The notes under the pieces are model-generated. The model had not been told where the DNA came from. It ran no database searches and saw only the letters and a program-made list of their open reading frames with translations. Of a stretch of 34,320 bases of DNA, positions 16,431-23,056 are shown piece by piece (the stretch's first letter is position 1; each line of letters starts with the position of its first letter). Location of the stretch: assembly GCA_036001465.1 (NCBI GenBank), contig DASYUH010000114.1:1-34320 (forward strand). Reading direction: 5' to 3'. The position numbers and the translations under genes are program-made. The DNA is from Candidatus Polarisedimenticolia bacterium (GTDB taxonomy: Bacteria > Acidobacteriota > Polarisedimenticolia > Gp22-AA2).

Positions 16431-16820
16431 TCAGTTCTTCGGGTAGAGGATCTCGGCGATCGCCTTGCGGGCGGCGTCGACATCGACGGAGTGGTCCGGC
16501 TGCTTGTGGAGCAGTTTGCCGTCGGCCGATCGGACCATCAGGCCGTGGTTTTTGAAACCGAGTTCCTTGATCATCGTCTTTGCTTCAGGGGTCGTGGCGT
16601 CGACGTTCTTGGCCTTCACCTGTCCGGGGAAATCCTGCTCGAGCCCGCTCACGGCGGGCTTCAACTTCGCGCACACCATTCAGCCGGGCAGGAAGAAGTA
16701 GGTCACTTGCAACGGCGTCTTGACCGGCGCGCCCTTCGCCGGGTCAGCCAGAGTCCCCCCCGCCGCCAGTCCCAGAGTCACCAGCAGGAGTGCCGCGGTC
16801 TGCAACGCTCTTCTGTTCAT
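16431..16820 (-). CDS. Secreted thioredoxin-like protein with in-frame UGA in a UxxC motif (putative selenoprotein)
   Basis: Reading through one TGA (16680-16682) gives 129 residues. A signal peptide (MNRRALQTAALLLVTLGLAA) leads to a thioredoxin fold: QVTYFFLPG-U-MVCAKLKP, then VKAKNVDATTPEAKTMIKEL and GFKNHGLMVRSADGKLL. UGA is codon 47 and Cys50 follows, so UGA stands exactly where the first Cys of a redox CxxC motif belongs. Both sides of the UGA are in the same frame and needed for one domain. A hairpin 20 nt downstream fits bacterial SECIS rules. GGAGG lies 6 nt before the chosen ATG; another ATG at 16919 with its own GGAGG would add 33 residues before the signal peptide. Annotated without recoding, this gene would be split into two fragments. 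Selenium insertion also requires selABCD elsewhere, not visible here. The alternative is a Cys-to-stop mutation. Confidence 0.75.
16642..16660 (-). promoter_or_regulatory. Candidate bacterial SECIS hairpin
   Basis: On the minus strand AGCCCGC-CGTGA-GCGGGCT forms a perfect 7-bp stem with a 5-nt loop, inside the coding region. Nineteen nucleotides separate the UGA from the stem and 26 separate it from the loop. Published bacterial SECIS rules, as I recall them, ask for an apical loop roughly 16-37 nt after the UGA with a G in its first two positions; here the loop starts CG. GC-rich DNA makes chance hairpins fairly common. Confidence 0.55.
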
Positions 16821-17355
16821 CGCCCACCTCCGCGGAAGAACGCCACCAGGGCATCGGTCGGACCGCAGCGCGAGGCCACCCGCCAGACTCAAGGGTCGGA
16901 TGAGACGAAGCAGGTTCATTGGGATCCTCCCTACGCAGGGATCTTATGTCTGGAAGCTTAGCAGGGTTCATGTCGCAGGTCACTCGGTTCGTTGATCTCA
17001 GTTGAGAAGGGTCGGTCAGCGGGGCGCCTCTGTGATAGGCCACATGGAGAGCGCCATGACGATCGAGACGGCAGCGGCGCCGGGCCATGCAGTCGTGTTC
17101 GCGATCTTGCGAACCTTACGGACAGGAGGAGGGGGGCCGCATTTTTGTAGAGGCGGCGGGAGTCGAACCCGCGCCGCCTCAGAACGCTAACTGGTTGATG
17201 GCGCGCGACTTTCGTCGGAACTCGCTGGAAACTCGTTGCCTTGTGGTCAATTCGTTGTGCTCTGGAGTTCTGAGTCCTCCCCAGTCCTGGAGATATTTTG
17301 GAGAAGGAGTACCCACCGGCAGAGCTGAAGGATGGGTTTCCGACTCATTCGGCTA
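16821..17355. other. Intergenic region with a tRNA-minihelix-like inverted repeat at 17150-17180
   Basis: About 535 bases without a convincing gene. The minus strand at 17180-17150 reads GAGGCGG, CG, CGGG, TTCGACT, CCCG, CCGCCTC. It folds as a 7-bp acceptor-like stem stacked on a T-arm with the classic TTCGACT loop, like a tRNA reduced to acceptor plus T-stem. No CCA follows (TACAAA) and no D or anticodon arm is present. It lies about 175 nt beyond the stop of the HTH-TPR gene on the same strand. It may be a degraded tRNA/tmRNA 3' end, an integration scar or a terminator. Confidence 0.35.
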
Positions 17356-19158
17356 CTAGCGCGATCCAGTGCCCGGTGCCGTGACAAGGGTCGAGGACGC
17401 AGCGATGCGTTCCAATAACGCCTCGAAACGCGGGTCGGAACGCAGGCTATCGACCTTTGGCGTGACCTTCAGCATGACCAGCCACGGGTGTCGATCCTCA
17501 TAGGCCTTGTCGAGCCAGATGAAGGCCAAATCGCGCTCGCCCAATGCGGCATGAACCAGAGCGACGTCAAAAGGAGGGACGTATCGACGCGTGGAAAGCT
17601 TCTGCAACCGGTCGAGAAACTTTCTGGCACGGCCTTGTTGGTGAGCCATCGCAAAGGCGTACGCGAGACCCGAAAGAGTACGTGGCGTGTCGCCCGCGAG
17701 CGACCGAGCCTGCTCGAGCTCTGCAATGGCTTGTTGGTACTCCCCCATTGCCACATACGTCAATCCCAGATCGTAGTGAGTCGGATAGAACCTGGGCTCC
17801 AGCTCAATCGCCTTGCGAAACTCCTGGATCGCCTCGTCGTTCCGGCGCGACAGTGAATAGATCCAGCCGACAACGTCGCCGATGATGAGAGACAGGGGAT
17901 CGAGCTCGCGTGCCCGTGTGATTTGCGCCACCGCTTCTTCGAAACGGCCTTCGGACGCCAGAAAGACTGCGTACCACTGATGACCGGGCGCGTAGTTCGG
18001 ATTCAGCTCCAGGCCCTTCCTGAACTCTGCCTCTGCGGCCGGCCGGTTCCAATCGTACAGATGAATCGCGTAGGCCAAGGCGATGTGCGCCTCCGCAAGG
18101 CGCGCATTCAGCTCGATGGCTTTGCTGGCGGCGGCCTTGGCCTGAGGATAGGCTTGCCTGGGAGGAACCATGCCCCAGTTCCCCAGAACATTGTAGGCAT
18201 CGGCGAGTGCGGAATAGCTCGCCGCACTGGAGGGATCTGCGATGAGAGCCTGTTGAAAATAGGTAATGCTCTTCTGCAGCCCTTCTTCGGTGCGCTGGTT
18301 CCACAAGTACCGCCCGCGTAAATAGAGTTGATAGGACGCGGGATTCACCGGCTCGGCGCTCGCGAGATTCACCCTTTCCCGCGGCGTGAGCCTGAGACTG
18401 ACGGCGTCGGCCACCGCCCGGGCGATGTCGCTTTGCAACGTGAGGATGTCGCGCGCTTCGCGCTGATAGCTCTCCGCCCACACATGCGTCTGGTCGGAGA
18501 TCCGAATGAGTTGCACGCTGATGCGTACCTCCCCGCCGGCGCGGCGGACGCTTCCTTCCATGAGATAGTCCGCGTGGAGCTCATGACCGATTACATCCAC
18601 CCGCTTCGCGGTTCCTTTGTACTGCATCGTGGAGGTGCGCGCGATCACGCCCAGCCGGTCCGGTTGCAGGCGGCTGAGCTGGGTGATCATCTCCTCGGTG
18701 AGGCCGTCGCTGAAGTACTCTTCGTTGGGATCGCCGCTCAGGTTCTGCAGAGGCAACACCGCCAACATGACGTTCCGTGGGGCGTGAGCCCCGCGCGCGT
18801 ACCAGATCCAATAGACACCGGAGCCGAGGACGATCGCGGCCACCAGAAGAGCCGCCAGCGCGGCGGGTAGTCGCGATGTGGCGTCGTGGCCCGGCTCCGC
18901 GTCGGGTACTGGACGCGATTCGGGGGCCTCGTGCTCGGCATTCTTCCACCAGGCATCCAGTTCCGATTTGTAGGCAAACACCGCAGCCCGAAGCTTGTGG
19001 CGGTGCCGGTGCACGGGCAAACCATCCTTCTCCCAGCGGCGCACGGTGCTCTCGTCGCGGCGGAGATAGGCGGCGATCTCCTTCCAGGAATCGAGGCGGT
19101 CGTTCGGCGAGTGCGGCGGCGGTCCCTGCGTGGTTCGGGCTGAGTCGTTCCCGTCCAT
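17356..19158 (-). CDS. Membrane regulator: HTH domain, transmembrane helix, TolB-like domain, TPR repeats
   Basis: A protein of 600 residues. The N-terminal cytoplasmic part has a MerR/excisionase-type helix-turn-helix (about 21-70; SWKEIAAYLRRDESTVRRWE, KDGLPVHRHRHKLRA, AYKSELDAWW). A transmembrane helix follows (AALAALLVAAIVLGSGVYWI, about 115-135). Next come a TolB/FlgO-like domain (LAVLPLQNLSGDPNEEYFSD, RISVQLIRISDQTHVWAESY) and about eight TPR-like units (AAEAEFRKGLELNP, AIQEFRKAIELEP). The layout resembles CadC-like one-component transmembrane regulators: the outer part senses, the HTH binds DNA; targets are unknown. The ATG at 19158 has GGAAAG 6 nt upstream; an ATG at 19197 would add 13 residues. 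The tail is paralogous to that of the broken kinase at 10405-12788. Confidence 0.88.
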   Translation of the reverse strand: MDGNDSARTTQGPPPHSPNDRLDSWKEIAAYLRRDESTVRRWEKDGLPVHRHRHKLRAAVFAYKSELDAWWKNAEHEAPESRPVPDAEPGHDATSRLPAALAALLVAAIVLGSGVYWIWYARGAHAPRNVMLAVLPLQNLSGDPNEEYFSDGLTEEMITQLSRLQPDRLGVIARTSTMQYKGTAKRVDVIGHELHADYLMEGSVRRAGGEVRISVQLIRISDQTHVWAESYQREARDILTLQSDIARAVADAVSLRLTPRERVNLASAEPVNPASYQLYLRGRYLWNQRTEEGLQKSITYFQQALIADPSSAASYSALADAYNVLGNWGMVPPRQAYPQAKAAASKAIELNARLAEAHIALAYAIHLYDWNRPAAEAEFRKGLELNPNYAPGHQWYAVFLASEGRFEEAVAQITRARELDPLSLIIGDVVGWIYSLSRRNDEAIQEFRKAIELEPRFYPTHYDLGLTYVAMGEYQQAIAELEQARSLAGDTPRTLSGLAYAFAMAHQQGRARKFLDRLQKLSTRRYVPPFDVALVHAALGERDLAFIWLDKAYEDRHPWLVMLKVTPKVDSLRSDPRFEALLERIAASSTLVTAPGTGSR

Positions 19159-19410
19159 TTCTGGCTTTCCAAAGGGAGGCGGATAGCATACCAGCATTTC
19201 CCCCTTCCGATGAGGCTTGTATTTCCAGTCGCGGCGAGGCGCTCATTAGCGCTCATCCCGCTCTTGCCCGTTGCAGTCGTTGAAGTTACCCGCCAAAATT
19301 CACGCCTGAGCTCGGAGTTCCCGAGCAATCCGCCAGGAGGGGGCGCGGTGCGCCTTCCTGCCTAAGTCTGACGCCTTGTGTCACGCACGTTCTGAGATGA
19401 GGAGGATCAC

Positions 19411-20469
19411 ATGAGAACATCCGCGAAAGGTTGGAACTGGGATATCGGCCTTGTTGTTGCGGTCTTGCTGGCATCGCTGCCAGTCCAACTTCACGCGCAG
19501 TCCGCCAACGGCCTGCTCAAGGTCACTTCGTTTCCGTCGGGAGCGAAGGTTTCGATTGATGGCGCTGACACCGGCAAGAACACGCCCATGAGTATCAGCG
19601 TGCCGGTGGGCAGCCACACCGTCGTCGTTTCGATCCCCAACTCCGGCTGGAATCCCGACTCACGTACCGTCCTCATCGATTCCGGCACCACCGATCTGAG
19701 CGTCACATTGCTGCCGCTATTGACCGTCGGCCCTCCCGGACCTCAGGGACCGAAGGGCGACAAGGGCGATAAAGGCGATCCCGGTCTTCAGGGCCTTCAA
19801 GGTGTACCCGGAGGCATTGGCCCCGCCGGAGATCAGGGACCCAAGGGCGACAAGGGCGATCCCGGGCCTCAGGGCCCGCCCGGAGCCACTGCAGACCAGA
19901 TAGCCACGATCCAACAGCAGATAGCCGATCTTCAGTCCCAGGCTTCCGGCTTGCACGGAACCCAGGAATTTACCAATCCCGGGAATGCGGCCTCCTTTGA
20001 CGTTACCTGGGCGGCTCCGACCGGTGTGACGCATGCCCTGGTTGAGATGTGGGGTGGCGGGGGCGGGGGCGATACGACCGGTGGTGGCGGAGCAGCTTAC
20101 ACCCGCAGCGTTGTGGCGGTGACCCCGGGGCACGTCTACCACATCTCCGTGGGTGGCGGTGGGAGAGGCTCCGACGTAACCGGTTCGTCGTTCGCAGCAG
20201 ACGGGCATAGGAGCATGATGTTCGATGCAGACCAGCCGAGTCTGATTCTGGTTTTCGCCGCAGGTGGACGGGAAGGTACCGTATTCACGCCTGGACACGG
20301 CGGGGATGCCGACCCAGCCGCGATGATCAGTCACGGCGGCTTTTCAGGTCAGTCCTTTTCTGGAGGTGTGGCCTACGGCGCCCAATTCTGTCCCAACGGC
20401 AGTCTCACCGGAAGAGGTGGTGATGCCTACCAACCGGGCCAGCCTGGCTACATACGGCTCACATGGTGA
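19411..20469 (+). CDS. Secreted PEGA-collagen-like-glycine-rich protein
   Basis: A protein of 352 residues. A signal peptide ends near QLHAQ (30). A PEGA-type beta domain (34-102) has [20 protein letters not shown] and the G.HTV.VS pattern. Seventeen uninterrupted Gly-X-Y triplets follow (107-157), including [13 protein letters not shown] and, further on, [17 protein letters not shown] short heptad-like stretch ([20 protein letters not shown]) could trimerise the collagen helix. The C-terminal domain (about 190-352) is very glycine-rich ([29 protein letters not shown]) and ends PGYIRLTW, like glycine-rich adhesin or tail domains. GAGGAG lies 6 nt before the ATG. It probably forms a surface or secreted trimeric fibre. 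Lys in the GDK triplets could be targets for a lysyl oxidase; that is speculation. Confidence 0.88.
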   Translation: MRTSAKGWNWDIGLVVAVLLASLPVQLHAQSANGLLKVTSFPSGAKVSIDGADTGKNTPMSISVPVGSHTVVVSIPNSGWNPDSRTVLIDSGTTDLSVTLLPLLTVGPPGPQGPKGDKGDKGDPGLQGLQGVPGGIGPAGDQGPKGDKGDPGPQGPPGATADQIATIQQQIADLQSQASGLHGTQEFTNPGNAASFDVTWAAPTGVTHALVEMWGGGGGGDTTGGGGAAYTRSVVAVTPGHVYHISVGGGGRGSDVTGSSFAADGHRSMMFDADQPSLILVFAAGGREGTVFTPGHGGDADPAAMISHGGFSGQSFSGGVAYGAQFCPNGSLTGRGGDAYQPGQPGYIRLTW

Positions 20470-20716
20470 TCTGACGCCTGGACTTGCAGACCCGGTATCC
20501 CGGCGCCCCGGCGAACTCAAAGCGTAGATACTGATTGGGTCGTACCAGGGGCGCCGCAGAGCTTCGAGCGAAATCCGCGCACAGGCAGAAGGAGCCGATA
20601 GGCTTCGAGCATCGAGTCGCCCCCGCTTGCCAAATCGGCACGCGGGACTCCTGGCCATTGGTATGGCGAGATTTGAGGAAAGTCTGGAGCATTGTTTTTC
20701 AGGTGGTCAAGTGGAA

Positions 20717-20753
20717 TGGTGGAGGCAGCGGGAGTCGAATCCGCGTCCGGTGC
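20717..20753 (-). other. tmRNA/tRNA 3'-end-like remnant with encoded CCA
   Basis: The minus strand ends GCGGA-TTCGACT-CCCGC, then TGCCTCC-A-CCA: T-arm, 7-nt acceptor strand, discriminator A and CCA, matching the 3' end typical of ssrA (tmRNA). The T-stem has one A-C mismatch where G53-C61 is normally invariant. No complementary GGAGGCA-type 5' strand occurs at tRNA or tmRNA distance, and the space is occupied by the coding region ending at 20794, so this is not an intact RNA gene. It may be a remnant or attachment site. The rest of the gap 20470-20716 shows nothing else I can support. Confidence 0.45.
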
Positions 20754-20768
20754 ATGCCGGCGTGGGAC

Positions 20769-20788
20769 GGACGCCTATCGAGGCGTCC
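20769..20788 (-). terminator. Perfect hairpin just after the VirJ-like gene
   Basis: GGACGCCT-CGAT-AGGCGTCC has an 8-bp perfect stem and a 4-nt loop, beginning 6 nt after the stop of the gene at 20794-21663, the end of the rex-to-VirJ-like series. No U-run follows, so factor-independent termination is uncertain. Confidence 0.4.
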
Positions 20789-20793
20789 TATGT

Positions 20794-21663
20794 CTACTGT
20801 GGGTCGACCCCTGACGGCGCGGGCGGCGCCGCGGTGGCGCCGGGGGCCGGTTCAGGGCCGGGCGGCCGGCCGGGGAAGGGGGCGGTCAGGCCGTCGATCC
20901 AGCGCAGGGAGTCGTCGAGCAGGCGGAAGAAACTCTCGCGGACTTCCTTGAACTGGCGGTCCCCCCCGACGATCGGGGCGTACTTGTGGGGACCCCGCGG
21001 GACGGCGCTCAGGGCCTTCGCCTCGGAGTGGGGGTCGAGCGTCCCCTCGATCATGACGACGGGGATCGGCGCCATCCTGCGCAGCTCGGCCTCGACGTCG
21101 AACACCTCGTCCGGCGGGCTGTCCAACCGGAGCTGCATCGAGACCCGGAACACGTAGGCCCCTTTCTTGTCCGGGGCGATGAGGACGGCGCCGCGAACGC
21201 CCGCGGGGTCGACCCGGTTCAGGATGTAGGGGACGATCTCGGCCCCGGCCGCGAAGCCGACCAGGATGACAGGCGCCTCCTTCGGCCTCCCCGCCCGCTC
21301 GTTGAGGAACGCCCTGAAGCGCTCGAACTCGGATGCGAGGGTCGCCGGCTCGATCTTGCGGTTGAAGTAGTCGGGAGAATCGATTCCCAGGACGTACCGT
21401 CCCGAGGCGGCCAGGCTGGACGCCGTGTCCTGCTGCAACGGCCGCCAGCCCCATTCGCCGGCATAGAAGATGACCGGCATCGCCGGGCGCGCCGGCTTCC
21501 CCTCGGTTCCTTGCGCGGGCTGCGGCGCGTAGACAGGGACCTGGAAGCTGGGGTTGCTCTCGGTCGGGAGGACCCTCTGCATGGGGACCTGGCGCTCCAC
21601 CGCCGTCGCGGTGGCGCCGGCGCCCAGAAGGATGGCGATCGAGCAGGCCGCAAGGACGCGCAC
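20794..21663 (-). CDS. VirJ/AcvB-like alpha/beta-hydrolase-fold protein lacking the nucleophile Ser
   Basis: A protein of 289 residues starting at GTG 21663, 14 nt after the gdhA stop, with GGAGG just upstream. A signal peptide (VRVLAACSIAILLGAGATAT) is followed by a domain with the order of VirJ/AcvB motifs: VIFYAGEWGWRPLQQD (compare FSGDGGW), VLGIDSPDYFNRKIEP (compare GVDSLRYFW..RTP), VILVGFAAGAEIVPYILNRV (compare LIGYSFGADVLPF..NRLP) and VMIEGTLDPHSE. In the elbow GFAAGAE, Ala138 stands where the family has Ser. AcvB-type proteins hydrolyse lysyl-phosphatidylglycerol in the periplasm; this member would be inactive by that mechanism. The tail (from about 265) is Pro/Gly/Ala-rich and disordered. 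Co-transcription with gdhA is likely from the spacing. Confidence 0.78.
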   Translation of the reverse strand: MRVLAACSIAILLGAGATATAVERQVPMQRVLPTESNPSFQVPVYAPQPAQGTEGKPARPAMPVIFYAGEWGWRPLQQDTASSLAASGRYVLGIDSPDYFNRKIEPATLASEFERFRAFLNERAGRPKEAPVILVGFAAGAEIVPYILNRVDPAGVRGAVLIAPDKKGAYVFRVSMQLRLDSPPDEVFDVEAELRRMAPIPVVMIEGTLDPHSEAKALSAVPRGPHKYAPIVGGDRQFKEVRESFFRLLDDSLRWIDGLTAPFPGRPPGPEPAPGATAAPPAPSGVDPQ

Positions 21664-21677
21664 TCCGCCTCCGCGTC

Positions 21678-22943
21678 CTACGGGTAGATGCCGCGGATGC
21701 GCGTCGCCTCGGCGACGCGGCCGACCGCCAGAATGTAGGCGGCGTCGCGCATGTGCACGTTGAACTTCTTCGCGATCGTCAGGACTTCGTTGAAGGCGCG
21801 GGTCATGACTTTCTCGAGGTGATGGTTGACCTGGGCCTCCTCCCAGAAAAACGCCTGGAGCGACTGCACCCACTCGAAGTAGGACACCGTCACCCCACCG
21901 GCGTTCGCCAGGATGTCCGGGATCAGGAAGACGCCGTTCTTGTGCAGGATCTCGTCGGCGCCCGGTGTCGTCGGACCGTTGGCCGCCTCGGCGACGATCT
22001 TGGCCCGGATGCGGGAGGCGTTCGCCAGGGTGATCTGGTTCTCGAGGGCGGCCGGCACCAGGATGTCGCATTCGAGCTCGAGGAGCTTCTCGTTGCTGAT
22101 CGAATCGGCCTCGCGGAAGCCGCGCAGGGAGCCGGTGCTCTCCTTGTGCGCCAGGACCGCGGTGATGTTGAGGCCCTTCGAGTTCAGGATGCCGCCGCTG
22201 CTGTCGGAGACGGCGATGATCGAGGCACCGTCCTCGCTCAGGAGGCGCGCCGCCACGCTGCCGGCATTGCCGAACCCCTGCACGGCCACCTTCGCCCCCT
22301 TCAGGGAGATTGACCTCTCGCGGCAGGCCTCGCGCGTCACGAACTGCACGCCGCGCGCCGTCGCCTCGCCACGCCCCTGGGAGCCGCCGATCTGCAGGGG
22401 CTTGCCGGTCACGACCCCCAGCTGGGTCGCGCCGACCGTCATCGAGTAGGTGTCCATGATCCAGGCCATCGTCTGGGGGTTGGTGTAGACGTCGGGGGCC
22501 GGGATGTCGCGCTCGGGGCCGATGATGATGCTGATCTCGGAGGCGTAGCGGCGGGTCATGTTCTCGAGCTCGCGCAGCGACATGTGCTTGGGGTCGCAGA
22601 TCACCCCCCCCTTGCCGCCACCGTACGGGATGTTGACCGTGGCGCACTTCCAGGTCATCCAGGAGGCCAGCGCCTTCACCTCGTCCAGGGTGACGCTGGG
22701 GTGGTAGCGGATGCCCCCCTTGGCGGGACCGCGGGCCAGGTTGTGCTGCACCCGGTACCCCTCGAACACCCGGATCGACCCGTCGTCCATCTTGGTGGGG
22801 ATCGACACGATCAGCTGGCGCTTCGGCCGCCGCAGGACCTCGCGCAGCCACGACTCGAGCTTCAGCTGCTCGGCCGCGCTGTCGAACTGCTGCTGGGCGA
22901 TCTCGAACGGATTGAGGGTCTCTTTGGCCAGGACCGTGTCCAT
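21678..22943 (-). CDS. gdhA: Glutamate dehydrogenase (Glu/Leu/Phe/Val dehydrogenase family)
   Basis: A protein of 421 residues, the usual length of hexameric NAD(P)-dependent glutamate dehydrogenases. The N-terminal domain has GPAKGGIRYHP (Lys75), PYGGGKGG (Lys111, catalytic) and ERDIPAPDVYT (Asp151). The Rossmann domain has VAVQGFGNAGSVAARLL (219-235). The segments VPAALENQIT, AEAANGPTTP and PDILANAGGVTVSYFEW are typical. It interconverts glutamate and 2-oxoglutarate plus ammonium in the cytoplasm. GGGAGG lies 4 nt before the ATG. It follows the malic enzyme gene by 113 nt on the same strand and precedes the VirJ-like gene by 14 nt. An assignment to glutamate rather than leucine or phenylalanine rests on length and overall similarity, so cofactor and substrate are not proven. 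Confidence 0.93.
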   Translation of the reverse strand: MDTVLAKETLNPFEIAQQQFDSAAEQLKLESWLREVLRRPKRQLIVSIPTKMDDGSIRVFEGYRVQHNLARGPAKGGIRYHPSVTLDEVKALASWMTWKCATVNIPYGGGKGGVICDPKHMSLRELENMTRRYASEISIIIGPERDIPAPDVYTNPQTMAWIMDTYSMTVGATQLGVVTGKPLQIGGSQGRGEATARGVQFVTREACRERSISLKGAKVAVQGFGNAGSVAARLLSEDGASIIAVSDSSGGILNSKGLNITAVLAHKESTGSLRGFREADSISNEKLLELECDILVPAALENQITLANASRIRAKIVAEAANGPTTPGADEILHKNGVFLIPDILANAGGVTVSYFEWVQSLQAFFWEEAQVNHHLEKVMTRAFNEVLTIAKKFNVHMRDAAYILAVGRVAEATRIRGIYP

Positions 22944-23056
22944 GATGCCTCCCGGTAGAAGGGGTGAGAGCGGGTCTCCGCGATGTCAGGAACGCATGAG
23001 GTTTTATCACAAGCACGCAGGGAAATCCACACGGCGCGGCGCGCGCCTCTGGGGCG

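Noticed and set aside
16821-16919. Longer N-terminus of the selenoprotein candidate from ATG 16919, which also has GGAGG upstream
   Set aside because: It would place 33 extra residues, including Arg-rich sequence, before a complete signal peptide. The ATG at 16820 has its own good ribosome-binding site.
20459-20692. Small minus-strand reading frame of 77 codons between the collagen-like gene and the tRNA-like end
   Set aside because: No recognisable motif, no ribosome-binding site, and it overlaps a region without consistent coding character.
20459-20753. Circularly permuted (two-piece) tmRNA on the minus strand, with GGGGGCG near 20605-20612 pairing with the TGCCTCC acceptor strand
   Set aside because: The seven pairs include two G-U wobbles, the conserved 5' region after the acceptor is absent, and no credible tag reading frame ending in Ala-Ala-stop is seen.
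23007-23012. TTGTGA half-site (minus strand) before gdhA as a second Rex operator
   Set aside because: The second arm is CTCATG rather than TCACAA; only a half-site matches.
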